A stretch of DNA of 32,085 nucleotides from positions 1 through 32,085 of the forward strand of contig CAKZHZ010000077.1 in the NCBI GenBank assembly GCA_936928855.1, written 5' to 3'. The stretch is from an uncultured Polycyclovorans sp. Lineage in GTDB: Bacteria > Pseudomonadota > Gammaproteobacteria > Nevskiales > Nevskiaceae. Positions 14,702 through 22,772 of the stretch are shown piece after piece; the stretch's first letter is position 1, and each line of letters opens with the position of its first letter. The position numbers and the translations under genes are program-made. Below the pieces are notes generated by a model. It saw only the letters and a program-made list of their open reading frames with translations. It was not told the origin of the DNA and made no database searches.

Positions 14702-15346
14702 TCAGTCCTTCTTCTCTTCCTCGGCGTCCTCGCCGTCACCGGCCTCGGCGCTGTCGTCACCCGCGCCTGCCTTGGTGAGGTGGCAGGAGGCAACGGTGAT
14801 GTCCGCACCGTGCTTGAGCTCGATGAGCGTGACGCCTTCGGGCAGGGTCAGATTGGACAGGTGGACCACATCGCCCAGCTGCATGTTGGACAGGTCGACC
14901 TCAATGAATTCCGGCAGGTTGGCCGGCAGACACTCGACTTCCACCTCGTTCTGGTGGTGCTCGATCATGCCGCCGCCCAGCTTGACGCCGGGGGAGGTGG
15001 CATCGCCCTTGAAGTGCAGGGGAACGGCCTTGCGCAGCAACTGATCCGCCACCACGCGCTGGAAGTCCGCGTGCAGGATGGATTCATCGCGCACCGGGTG
15101 GCGCTGCAGGTCCTTGAGGACCACCTGCTGTTCGGCGCCGTCGAGCTTCAGCGTCAGGATGTGGGAATAGAAGGCCTCCACGCGGAGCTGCTTGACCAGC
15201 TCGTTGAGGCTGACCGCGATGTTCTGCGGGCCTTCCTTGCCGCCATAGATGATGGCCGGCACCTTGCCCTCGCGACGCAGGCGGCGGCTCGCACCCGTGC
15301 CCTGGTCCGCGCGGACTTCTGCTTCAACAACAAAGGTTTGTGTCAT
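14702..15346 (-). CDS. rplY: 50S ribosomal protein L25, long Ctc/TL5 form
   Basis: L25 binds 5S rRNA in the large ribosomal subunit. This is the two-domain form of 214 residues: an N-terminal 5S-binding L25 domain (about 1-95; GTGASRRLRREGKVPAIIYG near 17-36) and a C-terminal TL5/Ctc beta domain (about 100-190). It ends in a very acidic tail (about 193-214, Asp/Glu-rich then Lys-Lys-Asp). E. coli has only the first domain. The start has GGAG eight bases upstream. In related bacteria it directly follows prs; here a sigma factor module lies between. A 12-bp hairpin (15376-15407) lies in its leader region and an intrinsic terminator follows the gene. Confidence 0.95.
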   Translation of the reverse strand: MTQTFVVEAEVRADQGTGASRRLRREGKVPAIIYGGKEGPQNIAVSLNELVKQLRVEAFYSHILTLKLDGAEQQVVLKDLQRHPVRDESILHADFQRVVADQLLRKAVPLHFKGDATSPGVKLGGGMIEHHQNEVEVECLPANLPEFIEVDLSNMQLGDVVHLSNLTLPEGVTLIELKHGADITVASCHLTKAGAGDDSAEAGDGEDAEEEKKD

Positions 15347-15370
15347 GGAATGACTCCAGTAGCGTGCATA

Positions 15371-15407
15371 AGAAACCTCGCGCGGTCCGCGACCAGACCG
15401 CGCGAGG
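15371..15407 (-). terminator. 12-bp GC hairpin between the sigma factor gene and rplY
   Basis: CCTCGCGCGGTC (15376-15387) and GACCGCGCGAGG (15396-15407) pair perfectly around an 8-base loop. On the minus strand TTTCTT follows. It can end the sigma factor transcript. If rplY starts near 15408 it would instead form the 5' end of the rplY leader. Confidence 0.7.
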
Positions 15408-15414
15408 GGCGCAA

Positions 15415-15420
15415 ATTGTA
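15415..15420 (-). promoter_or_regulatory. Possible -10 box for rplY
   Basis: TACAAT on the minus strand (5/6 to the sigma-70 consensus) lies just before the hairpin at 15376-15407. No good -35 hexamer is visible at the right distance, so this is tentative. It would give rplY its own promoter downstream of the inserted module. Confidence 0.3.
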
Positions 15421-15444
15421 GCGGAAGGGCCTGCGGTGAGCGAG

Positions 15445-16347
15445 TCAGTGCCGAAGGCGGGCCAGCTTGTCCGGGTTGCGAGTGACGTAGATGGCCGCGA
15501 TACGGTCAGCCCGCAGCTCCAGTGCGTAGGTCTGGTGAAGCTCGCCGGCGAGATAGAACAGCAGGCCCGGCATGCCGTTGACCTCGGCGCGCTCCAGCCG
15601 CACGGGACCGTTGATGAGTCGCTGCCGGAGCACCGGTTTGCGGGCAATACCGGTGAGGAACAGCGCGATCCGCTCAACGCCGGTAACCGGCTTGCCCGCG
15701 GCCGGAACCTTGCCGCCCCCGTCGCTGTAGAGCACCGCGTCCTGGGTGAGCAGGGCGCCCAGAGCGCCGATGTCACCACTGCCCAGGGCGCTTACGAAGG
15801 CCAGTGTCAGGCGTTCGGCCTGGTCCGCTGAGGGACGGAAGCGAGGGCGGTCGTGGCGAACGTGCCGGCGTGCGCGCGCTGCCAGTTGGCGGCAGGCCGC
15901 CTCACTGCGGCCCAACGCATCGGCGATGGCAGCGTAGTCCTGGTCGAACACGTCGTGCAGGAGGAAGGCGGCGCGCTCCAGTGGTGTCAGCCGCTCCAGG
16001 GTCAGCAACAGGGCCACCGACAGGTCGTCCGCGTAGTCGTTGTCGCTGCCGGTCCCCAGAGCCGCCGCCTCGAGGATCGGGTCGGGCAGCCAGGGACCGA
16101 CATAGTGCTCACGCTGAACCCGCGCCGATTTGAGGACATCCAGGCAGATGCGCGTCAGTGTTCGGGTGAGAAACGCCGCCGGCTCGGTGACCAAGGTGCG
16201 CTTACAGCGATGCCATCGAAGGTAGGTTTCCTGCACGGCATCCTCGGCTTCCGCCATCGAGCCGAGCATGCGGTAGGCGAGCCCCAGCAGGCGGGCCCGC
16301 CGGGGCTCGAAATCGGCAACCGGATCGGTCTGCCCGCCGGTGTTCAT
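15445..16347 (-). CDS. ECF41-group RNA polymerase sigma factor with fused C-terminal regulatory domain
   Basis: An extracytoplasmic-function sigma factor of 300 residues. Region 2 (about 12-80, LLGLAYRMLGSMAEAEDAVQ) binds the -10 element and core polymerase. Region 4 (about 115-165, LTPLERAAFLLHDVFDQDYAAIA) binds the -35. The C-terminal SnoaL-like extension carries the ECF41 hallmarks: DGGG (209-212), NGMPG (257-261) and NPDKL (291-295). ECF41 factors have no separate anti-sigma; this extension regulates activity. The ATG at 16347 overlaps the stop of the CGPC protein (ATGA), so the two are co-translated; the upstream-extended frame only shadows that gene. ECF41 genes are typically linked to carboxymuconolactone decarboxylase, oxidoreductase or epimerase genes, as here. 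A matching promoter stands upstream of the pair, which implies autoregulation. The inducing signal is unknown. Confidence 0.93.
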   Translation of the reverse strand: MNTGGQTDPVADFEPRRARLLGLAYRMLGSMAEAEDAVQETYLRWHRCKRTLVTEPAAFLTRTLTRICLDVLKSARVQREHYVGPWLPDPILEAAALGTGSDNDYADDLSVALLLTLERLTPLERAAFLLHDVFDQDYAAIADALGRSEAACRQLAARARRHVRHDRPRFRPSADQAERLTLAFVSALGSGDIGALGALLTQDAVLYSDGGGKVPAAGKPVTGVERIALFLTGIARKPVLRQRLINGPVRLERAEVNGMPGLLFYLAGELHQTYALELRADRIAAIYVTRNPDKLARLRH

Positions 16348-16886
16348 GCGTGACCGGCAACCGCCAGCGCCTCGCCTGCCACCTGTACACGGACGCAGGT
16401 GTGGGCGTGCCCCAAGGCATATTTGAGCGTGGGATAGAGCCGGGCCGAGAGCAGCCCGAAGGCGAGCGATACCAGTGCGCGCCGTCCCCAACGTGCCACC
16501 ACGGCTTGTCGCAGCGTATCGGCATCGGGATGACGCATCAGCACGGCCTCGGCGAAGCGGTAGCCGAGTTGAGCGTCAGCGGGTAGCGCGTCGGGTTGCC
16601 GCTGCAGGATCGCCTTCAGCGTGGTGGGCGCGACGCCTTGAGCCTCCGCCATCGTGACCACCAGCTGCGTGCAGGGACCGCAGTCCTCATGCAGGGTTCC
16701 CACCAGTTTGGCGGCAAATGCGGCGTCGATGGGCAGGTCGCGGCAGTACTGTGACAGCGCGGTGACGCGCCCAAACTTGAGGAAGGCTGCCGTGTCGATC
16801 TCCAGCAGCTCGCGCGCGTAGGACATGTCGTAGTCATAGCGGCGCTCGAAGGCGCGGATCGGGGCAGCCAGCAGGGACTTCAGCAT
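16344..16886 (-). CDS. AhpD/carboxymuconolactone-decarboxylase-like CGPC protein, partner of the ECF41 sigma
   Basis: A 180-residue, mostly helical cytoplasmic protein. Residues 69-72 form CGPC within HEDCGPCTQLVV, at the position of the redox CxxC in AhpD-like proteins, so peroxidase or thiol-disulfide activity is plausible. The downstream His of the canonical AhpD motif is not evident, so the assignment is to the broad superfamily only. Gene context supports it, because ECF41 sigma genes are usually paired with such proteins. I chose the ATG at 16886: GGAG lies 8 bases upstream and the ECF41-type promoter is 33 bases upstream. An alternative ATG at 16946 would lie at the -35 element and is unlikely. 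Its stop overlaps the sigma start. Confidence 0.75.
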   Translation of the reverse strand: MLKSLLAAPIRAFERRYDYDMSYARELLEIDTAAFLKFGRVTALSQYCRDLPIDAAFAAKLVGTLHEDCGPCTQLVVTMAEAQGVAPTTLKAILQRQPDALPADAQLGYRFAEAVLMRHPDADTLRQAVVARWGRRALVSLAFGLLSARLYPTLKYALGHAHTCVRVQVAGEALAVAGHA

Positions 16887-16918
16887 CGTCAGATCTCCGG
16901 AGGAAGGTTCACCGGTAT

Positions 16919-16945
16919 GACGAGTCAGCCGCGGCAGTTGTGACA
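16919..16945 (-). promoter_or_regulatory. ECF41-type promoter of the CGPC-sigma operon
   Basis: On the minus strand TGTCACA (16945-16939) is followed after exactly 16 bases by CGTC (16922-16919). This equals the published ECF41 consensus as I know it. The site lies between prs and the CGPC gene, 33 bases before the chosen ATG, so the sigma factor should activate its own operon. Confidence 0.85.
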
Positions 16946-16966
16946 TGGGGCGCGCGCCCCGGGTCC

Positions 16967-17920
16967 TCAGTCGACGTAGAGCGAGGACACTGACTCCTCC
17001 GCCGAGACCCGGCGGATGGTCTCGGCCAGCAGGGAGCCGATCGAGAGCTGACGGATCTTCGGGCAGGCGGCGGCGGCAGGATTCAGCGGGATGGTGTCGG
17101 TGACAACCAGCTGGTCCAGCTCGGAGTTGGTGATGTTGGTGATGGCCGGCCCCGACAGGATGGGGTGGGTGACATAGGCGACCACACGGATCGCACCGTG
17201 CTCCTTGAGGGCAGCGGCTGCCTTGCACAGGGTGCCGGCAGTGTCGGCCATGTCGTCGACCAGCACGCAACTGCGGCCGTTGACATCACCGATGATGTTC
17301 ATCACCCGGGACTCGTTGGCACGCGGACGCCGTTTGTCGATGATGGCCAGGTCGGCGTCGTCCAGTCGTTTGGCAACCGCGCGGGCGCGCACCACGCCGC
17401 CGACATCGGGCGACACCACGATGAGGTTCTCGTACTTCTGGCGCCAGATGTCCCCCAGCAACACGGGGCTGGCATAGACGTTGTCCACCGGGATGTCGAA
17501 AAAGCCCTGGATCTGGTCGGCGTGGAGGTCAACCGTGAGCACCCGGTCAGCGCCGCATTCGCCCAGCATGTCGGCCACTACCTTGGCGGAAATCGGCACG
17601 CGGCTGGAACGCGGGCGACGATCCTGCCGGGCATAGCCGAAATAGGGGATCACCGCACAGATACGCCCGGCCGATGCACGCTTGAGCGCGTCCAGCATCA
17701 TCATCAGTTCGATGATGTTGTCGTTGGTCGGCGCGCAGGTCGGCTGGATCACGAAGACATCGCGACCCCGGACGTTTTCGAGGATCTCGACCTGGACTTC
17801 ACCATCCGAGAACCGGCCCACCACGGCCTGGCCCAGCGGGATCTTCAGGTAGTTGGCGATGTCTTTGGCGAGCTTGGGGTTCGCATTGCCTGAGAACAGC
17901 GTCAACTTGGATTCGGACAT
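16967..17920 (-). CDS. prs: Ribose-phosphate pyrophosphokinase (PRPP synthetase)
   Basis: Prs makes phosphoribosyl pyrophosphate from ribose 5-phosphate and ATP, the entry point to nucleotide, His, Trp and NAD synthesis. It has 317 residues, close to the E. coli 315. Clear motifs are the N-terminal KLTLFSGNANPKLAKDIA, the catalytic flexible-loop region YFGYARQDRRPRSSRVPIS near 97-115 and the PRPP/ribose-phosphate loop CVLVDDMADTAGTL (about 219-232). It follows tRNA-Gln and ispE as in other gammaproteobacteria. Downstream it should meet rplY, but the CGPC-ECF41 module starts 80 bases after its stop. No clear terminator is visible right after prs. Confidence 0.97.
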   Translation of the reverse strand: MSESKLTLFSGNANPKLAKDIANYLKIPLGQAVVGRFSDGEVQVEILENVRGRDVFVIQPTCAPTNDNIIELMMMLDALKRASAGRICAVIPYFGYARQDRRPRSSRVPISAKVVADMLGECGADRVLTVDLHADQIQGFFDIPVDNVYASPVLLGDIWRQKYENLIVVSPDVGGVVRARAVAKRLDDADLAIIDKRRPRANESRVMNIIGDVNGRSCVLVDDMADTAGTLCKAAAALKEHGAIRVVAYVTHPILSGPAITNITNSELDQLVVTDTIPLNPAAAACPKIRQLSIGSLLAETIRRVSAEESVSSLYVD

Positions 17921-17960
17921 GGGCGCGTGATCGGATTGGCGGGTGGGAAGCAGGATCAGA

Positions 17961-18035
17961 TGGCTGGGGCGGATGGATTCGAACCACCGAATGGCGGGAT
18001 CAAAACCCGCTGCCTTACCGCTTGGCTACGCCCCA
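17961..18035 (-). tRNA. tRNA-Gln (anticodon UUG)
   Basis: This 75-base tRNA includes an encoded CCA. The acceptor stem TGGGGCG pairs with CGCCCCA, followed by discriminator G and CCA. The anticodon stem-loop has TTG, reading CAA and by wobble CAG. The T-loop GGTTCGAATCC is standard. It lies between ispE and prs, a conserved gammaproteobacterial position. Confidence 0.97.
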
Positions 18036-18063
18036 TCAACTGATTGCCCGTGAACGGTTCCCC

Positions 18064-18933
18064 TCAGAGGCCCCGCATTATAGCGGCGAGTGGCGATCGG
18101 TTCAGCCCGCGGACGGCACAGGGTCGCCAGGCCGGTGGTGCCTGGGCGACCAGAGTCTCGGCGCTTGCACGATCGGCGGTCTCGAGGAACACGCAGGCGC
18201 CGGTCCCCGACATGCGTGCGGGGCCAAAGCGTCGGGCCCACGCCAGGGCCTCGGCCACTTCAGGGTGGCGTTCGCAGGTGACCGTTTCGCAGTCGTTGCC
18301 GCAGAGGCCGTCCTGATAGTCCTCGAAGCGCACCCAGGGGTGGTCGCGACGCAGGTCGGGTGCCGCAAAGATGTCAGCGGTCAGGACGGAGACCGGGGGC
18401 AGCAGCAGCAGGTACCAAGGTTCCGGAAGGTCCACTGGACTCAGGCGCTCGCCGATGCCCTCGGCCCAGGCGGCATGGCCGCGCACGAACACGGGCACGT
18501 CGGCGCCCAGTGCGAGGCCGATATCGGCCAGCTCGTCGGTGGGGAAGCCCAGATTCCACAGGCGGTTCAGGGCGATCAGGGTGGTGGCGGCATTGCTGGA
18601 GCCGCCGCCGAGGCCCGCTCCGGTGGGGATGCACTTGTCGACCCGGATGTCGACCCCGATGGGTGCGCCGCTGACGCTTTGCAGCTTGCGCGCCGCCCGC
18701 ACGATGAGATTGTCCTGCGTTGCCACGCCGGCCACCGGCGTCAACAGATTGATCTGGCCATCGCCCCGTTGCTGGAAATGCAGGTGGTCGACCAGGTCAA
18801 CGAACTGGAACAGCGTCTGCAGCAGGTGGTAGCCGTCTTCCCGGCGCCCGGTGACGTGCAGGAACAGGTTCAGCTTGGCGGGCGAGGGCCAGGCGAAATT
18901 GGCGGAGAACGGGTCGTCGGTCAGCGTGGACAT
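18064..18933 (-). CDS. ispE: 4-diphosphocytidyl-2-C-methyl-D-erythritol kinase
   Basis: IspE phosphorylates the 2-hydroxyl of CDP-methylerythritol in the non-mevalonate isoprenoid pathway. It has 289 residues and the GHMP kinase fold. The N-terminal SPAKLNLFLHV segment (17-27) carries the conserved Lys20. The ATP loop is PTGAGLGGGSSNAAT (103-117), and the catalytic Asp lies in GADVPVF (Asp145). It starts 5 bases after the lolB stop, in the standard lolB-ispE pair, and its 3' end carries the -10 box for tRNA-Gln. The E. coli enzyme has 283 residues, so the length is normal. No unusual feature. Confidence 0.97.
   Translation of the reverse strand: MSTLTDDPFSANFAWPSPAKLNLFLHVTGRREDGYHLLQTLFQFVDLVDHLHFQQRGDGQINLLTPVAGVATQDNLIVRAARKLQSVSGAPIGVDIRVDKCIPTGAGLGGGSSNAATTLIALNRLWNLGFPTDELADIGLALGADVPVFVRGHAAWAEGIGERLSPVDLPEPWYLLLLPPVSVLTADIFAAPDLRRDHPWVRFEDYQDGLCGNDCETVTCERHPEVAEALAWARRFGPARMSGTGACVFLETADRASAETLVAQAPPAWRPCAVRGLNRSPLAAIMRGL
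18077..18082 (-). promoter_or_regulatory. Perfect TATAAT -10 box upstream of tRNA-Gln
   Basis: TATAAT on the minus strand lies inside the last codons of ispE, 42 to 47 bases before the tRNA. The -35 is poor (CTGAAC at 17 bases). It would drive tRNA-Gln and perhaps prs. Confidence 0.5.
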
Positions 18934-18938
18934 GATGA

Positions 18939-19541
18939 TCAGCCACCCTGCGGGCGCCAGCGATCGGCCAGCAGGGTCAGTGTGGTGTCGTGGCGGCTCA
19001 GCGCCACCCGGGCGGGCAAGGCAGGCTCGCCGGGGTGATAGCGGAGATAGTCGAGGCGCCAGCCGGCCTGTTCCAGGCGGAGCAGGCGCCCCTCAGCGTC
19101 GAGATCATAGCGTGCGGCCGCGCCGGGCTGGGGCAGTCCGCGTGCCCAGTAGCGCAAGGCAGTTACCGGCAGCGGCATGCCGAGGATGCGCTCGAGGTCC
19201 GCATCCGGCGTGGAGGTGGTCCAGTCCTGCTGGTCGTACTGAATGCGGACGGCCGTGTCATCGCCGCGCAGACGCAGGCTGCCCTGCCCCAGGGGGCCAC
19301 TCAGGAGGACATCAAAATGGCGCGTGGCATCCTGCTGCCAGCGCAGGCGGCTGCTCACCGGGCTGCCGCTGGCCGCCAATCGGCCCTCCAGCAGAAACCG
19401 GTCGAATGCCAGCACGGACTGGCGGTGATGCTGCCAATCGCTGATCAGCGCGGGTGTCACCGGCGAGACCATGCCAGTGCGTGGCGGCGCGACCGCGCAG
19501 GCGCCCAGCAACAGGCTCAGGCAAAGGGCGAGCTGCCGCAT
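18939..19541 (-). CDS. lolB: Outer-membrane lipoprotein insertion protein LolB
   Basis: LolB receives lipoproteins from periplasmic LolA and inserts them in the outer membrane; it is itself an outer-membrane lipoprotein. It has 200 residues. A short signal peptide ends in the lipobox LGAC with Cys15. The mature part shows the family pattern: FLLEGRLAASGS, then a beta-rich barrel with LSGPLGQGSLRLRGD and the ending GWRLDYLRYHP followed by PARVALSRHDTTLTLLADRW. The start at 19541 overlaps the stop of the TPR gene (TGATG), and an upstream-extended frame only shadows that gene. The neighbour ispE confirms the call, since overall sequence conservation in LolB is low. Confidence 0.92.
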   Translation of the reverse strand: MRQLALCLSLLLGACAVAPPRTGMVSPVTPALISDWQHHRQSVLAFDRFLLEGRLAASGSPVSSRLRWQQDATRHFDVLLSGPLGQGSLRLRGDDTAVRIQYDQQDWTTSTPDADLERILGMPLPVTALRYWARGLPQPGAAARYDLDAEGRLLRLEQAGWRLDYLRYHPGEPALPARVALSRHDTTLTLLADRWRPQGG

Positions 19542-21322
19542 CAGCGCTGCAGACGATGAACCGTTTCGCGCAGGACTGCGTGATCCGGGTGTTCGGCCAG
19601 TGCCGCCTGCCACACCGCGGTGGCGCGTTCGCGCTCTCCCAGCATCCACAGTACTTCGCCGAGGTGGGCGGCCACTTCCGGGTCGGGGAACATGTCGTGG
19701 GCCCGTTGCAGATAGGGCAGGGCGCCTGCGGTATCACCTTCGCGGAACAGCAGCCAGCCCATGCTGTCGATGATGGCCGGGTCGTCCGGAGACTGTGCGA
19801 TCGCCCGCTCGATGAGGGGGCGCGCCTGACTGAGCGCCCCGCGGTTGACGATCAGCATATAGCCCAGGGCGTTGAGGGCTCGCGCATCGTCGGGGTCGCG
19901 CTCGATGACCTCTCGGAGGTCGGCCTCTGCGGCGTCGAACGCTTGCAGCTGCTCGAGCACCAGTGCGCGTCCGTAGAGCAGATCGGGGTGGCCTGCATGG
20001 GCGTCAAGCGCCTCGTCATACACCGCGCGCGCAGACGCGAGATCGCCGTCGGCAAAGAGCATGTCGGCTTCGGCCAGAAACAGCCGGACACTCAGAGGGG
20101 GGACGTCCTCTCGCAGTGTCTGCAGCAGCCTGCGGGCGTCGTCGGTCTGTCCCAGACGGCTCATCACCACGGCACGTCGGATCGCCGCGTCCAGGCCGGC
20201 CGGACCGCGGGTGATGCTGCTGTAATAGGCCAGTGCCGCCTGCCAGTCGCCTTCTGATTCAGCGAGGCGCCCCAGTTGCAGTGCAGCCTCCTGTTTGCGC
20301 TCGCCGTCGAGCAGGGGTTCCAGGTGTTTGCGTGCGGCCGCCTTGTCGCCGAGGTTGAGCGACAGCATGCCCAGTAGCAGTGCCGCCTCGCTGTCGTCGG
20401 GGCGTGTCTTCAGCACGGCCTGCAGTTGCGCCTGCCCACGCTGCAGGCTGTTGGCATCCAACAGGATGCGGGCGAAGGCCAACCGCAGATCGGCCTGGGC
20501 ATCGGCAGGCATGTCGTCGAGCTGGGCCTCCATCAGGGTGACCGCCTCATCGAAGCGGTCCTGACGAACGCGCACTCCGGCAAGCAGCAGCGCGTACTCA
20601 CGCGCTTCCGGCGCCAGTTCGCGGGCTTTCAGTGCTGCGGTTTCGGCCAGCGGCAACCGCTGGAATTGCATGGCCAGCATCGCCATGGCGTAGTGCGCGC
20701 CGGGTTGCTGCGAGTACTCGCGCAGCAGCAGGTCCAGCAGTGCGAGTGCCGAGTCGGCGTCAGTGGGGGGGACTCGTGCCAGCAGCAATCCAAGGTAGCG
20801 GAAGCCCTCATCCAGGCCCCCGGCATGGCCTTCGGCAATCTGGCGTGCCTGAGTCAGGGCTGTCTCACCCTCGCCCCGCGCCAGGCTCACGCGCAGGATC
20901 ACCTCACGCGGTTCCATGGCGTTGGGCTCCAGCCGCAGCCACTGGCCGGCGGCCTCCAGCGCGAGGAGGTCGTCGTTGGCGGCCAGCGCGAGCTGGGTGG
21001 CCCGGGTGGCCAGTTCGAGGTCAGGCACATTGCGCAGCGCCGCCAGGAAGGACCGGGCGGCCACCTCCGGCTGCTCGCGACGCAGGGCCAGTTCACCGAC
21101 AAGGATGTGATATTGCGCCTCGGTCTGGGGGTCGATGCTGCGCGGCGCGGCGGGCGCCTTGCGCTGCTCCAGAGGGGTGGTGACGCTGTCCTGCCGTTGT
21201 TCCGCCTGCTCCCGCAGCGCTTCGCTGTTGCTGCGCTCGCTCGGGGTCACGGTGGCGCAGCCGCCCGCCAGGACCAGCGGAAAGATCAGGGGCAGCAGGG
21301 TGTAGCGGCTCACGCGCGGCAT
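19541..21322 (-). CDS. Large TPR-repeat lipoprotein upstream of lolB
   Basis: A 593-residue protein built mostly of tetratricopeptide repeats, which form a helical scaffold for protein contacts. The N-terminus is a signal peptide with a probable lipobox AGGC (Cys22), so it is likely anchored to a membrane from the periplasm. Repeats run through most of the mature protein; clear units near the C-terminus include LYGRALVLEQLQAFDAAEA, ALNALGYMLIV and IIDSMGWLLFREGDTAGALP. A homologue stands between hemA and lolB in Pseudomonas and relatives, where its function is not well defined. It is transcribed divergently from hemA across a 145-base gap with no promoter I would commit to. A role in lipoprotein sorting is suggested only by the neighbourhood. 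Confidence 0.85.
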   Translation of the reverse strand: MPRVSRYTLLPLIFPLVLAGGCATVTPSERSNSEALREQAEQRQDSVTTPLEQRKAPAAPRSIDPQTEAQYHILVGELALRREQPEVAARSFLAALRNVPDLELATRATQLALAANDDLLALEAAGQWLRLEPNAMEPREVILRVSLARGEGETALTQARQIAEGHAGGLDEGFRYLGLLLARVPPTDADSALALLDLLLREYSQQPGAHYAMAMLAMQFQRLPLAETAALKARELAPEAREYALLLAGVRVRQDRFDEAVTLMEAQLDDMPADAQADLRLAFARILLDANSLQRGQAQLQAVLKTRPDDSEAALLLGMLSLNLGDKAAARKHLEPLLDGERKQEAALQLGRLAESEGDWQAALAYYSSITRGPAGLDAAIRRAVVMSRLGQTDDARRLLQTLREDVPPLSVRLFLAEADMLFADGDLASARAVYDEALDAHAGHPDLLYGRALVLEQLQAFDAAEADLREVIERDPDDARALNALGYMLIVNRGALSQARPLIERAIAQSPDDPAIIDSMGWLLFREGDTAGALPYLQRAHDMFPDPEVAAHLGEVLWMLGERERATAVWQAALAEHPDHAVLRETVHRLQR

Positions 21323-21467
21323 CGCGGGGTTCCATGAAATTCAGGCGGAAAGACTAGCCTAACTGGGGTCGGCGGACATGGTGAACAGGGTGCCGGTGCT
21401 TGTGGCAGGGGGCGGCACTGACTGAAAATCAGCGGATGGTCCCCTTGGAAGCTGCCCGGCCTGCCTC

Positions 21468-22742
21468 ATGGCGTTGATCACGCTCGGCCTGAGCCACCAC
21501 AGTACCCCGATCGCCTTGCGTGAGCGGATGGCATTTGCCGAGGCCGACGTGCCGCTGGCACTCGGCGGGCTGCGGGCGTTGCCGGGGGTTCGTGAGGCGG
21601 CCATTCTGTCGACCTGCAACCGGACCGAGTTGTTCGCGGTGACCGAAGGCGACGAAGACGCGGTGCTTCGGCACTGGTGGCGCGAGATCCGGGATGCCGG
21701 GGATGCTGCGCTCGATCAGCATCTCTATCTGTTCCGCGATGTGGCCTGTGTCACCCATACCCTGCGGGTGGCGTCGGGGCTGGACTCCATGGTGCTGGGA
21801 GAGCCGCAGATCCTCGGTCAGATGAAACAGAGTTTTGCGCTGGCCAACGAGGTGTCGAGCCTCGGGCCGGTGTTGTCGAGACTGTTCCAACACGCCTTTG
21901 CGGTGGCCAAGCAGGTGCGCAGCCAGACCCAGATCGGCGCGCATCCGGTGTCGGTGGCCTATGCCGCCGTCCAGATGTCGCGCCGGATCTTCGACGATCT
22001 GCGCGGGCAGACCGCACTGCTGATCGGCGCCGGCGAGATGATCACCCTGGTTGCACGTTATCTGCGCCAACAGGGGGTGAAACGACTGGTGGTGGCCAAC
22101 CGCAGCCTCGAGCGTGCCCTGCCGCTGGCCGAGGAAATCGGTGGCGAGGCAGTCACGCTGGATGCACTGCCTGCGCTGCTGCCGCATGCCGACCTGGTCG
22201 TGTCGTCCACCGCGGCACGGGATTTCATCGTTACCGACGAGGCGATGCGCAGTGCGATCCGGCAGCGTCGGCGCAAGCCGGTGTTCATGATCGACCTGGC
22301 CGTGCCGCGGGACATCGACCCGCGGATCGAGCGTCTGGAGGACGTGTACCTCTACACCATAGATGATCTGCGCAATGTCATCGCCGAGAACCAGAAGCTG
22401 CGGCAGGACGCCGCAGTGGAGGCGCAGGCCCTGATCGACAGCCAGGCTCGCAGCTTCGTGCAATGGCTTGAGGCCCGGGATGCCGGCGACACCATCCGGG
22501 CGCTGCGGGACTGGGCCGACCGGCAGCGGGACGAGGTGCTGGAGAAAGCCCGGAAGCGTCTTGCATCGGGCGCGGATCCCGAAGCAGTGATGCGTTTTGT
22601 GGCGGAGACGCTTGGCAACAAGCTCCTGCACCCGCCGGTGTCCCGGCTACGGCAGGCGGACCCGGTGGAGCAGTCCTGGTTGCTCAACAGCGCCCGCCAG
22701 TTGTTTGACCTGGACGGAGCGCCGCCGGTTGATCGCGACTAG
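21468..22742 (+). CDS. hemA: Glutamyl-tRNA reductase
   Basis: HemA reduces glutamyl-tRNA to glutamate 1-semialdehyde with NADPH, the first committed step of tetrapyrrole synthesis. It has 424 residues, the usual length. The N-terminal catalytic domain starts LITLGLSHHSTPIALRER and has the nucleophile Cys50 in STCNRTELF. The nucleotide-binding domain follows with LLIGAGEMITLVARYL (about 182-197), and a helical dimerisation domain ends the protein. The start ATG has no convincing ribosome site, though the family N-terminus fits well. It heads the plus-strand operon and is followed after 30 bases by prfA, the standard order. Confidence 0.97.
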   Translation: MALITLGLSHHSTPIALRERMAFAEADVPLALGGLRALPGVREAAILSTCNRTELFAVTEGDEDAVLRHWWREIRDAGDAALDQHLYLFRDVACVTHTLRVASGLDSMVLGEPQILGQMKQSFALANEVSSLGPVLSRLFQHAFAVAKQVRSQTQIGAHPVSVAYAAVQMSRRIFDDLRGQTALLIGAGEMITLVARYLRQQGVKRLVVANRSLERALPLAEEIGGEAVTLDALPALLPHADLVVSSTAARDFIVTDEAMRSAIRQRRRKPVFMIDLAVPRDIDPRIERLEDVYLYTIDDLRNVIAENQKLRQDAAVEAQALIDSQARSFVQWLEARDAGDTIRALRDWADRQRDEVLEKARKRLASGADPEAVMRFVAETLGNKLLHPPVSRLRQADPVEQSWLLNSARQLFDLDGAPPVDRD

Positions 22743-22772
22743 CGGCAACGCTGCACGCTATCCTCCGCGCCC

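Noticed and set aside
21429..22631. 400-codon minus-strand frame opposite hemA
   Set aside because: It is antisense to a complete hemA, and its composition is that of a shadow frame.
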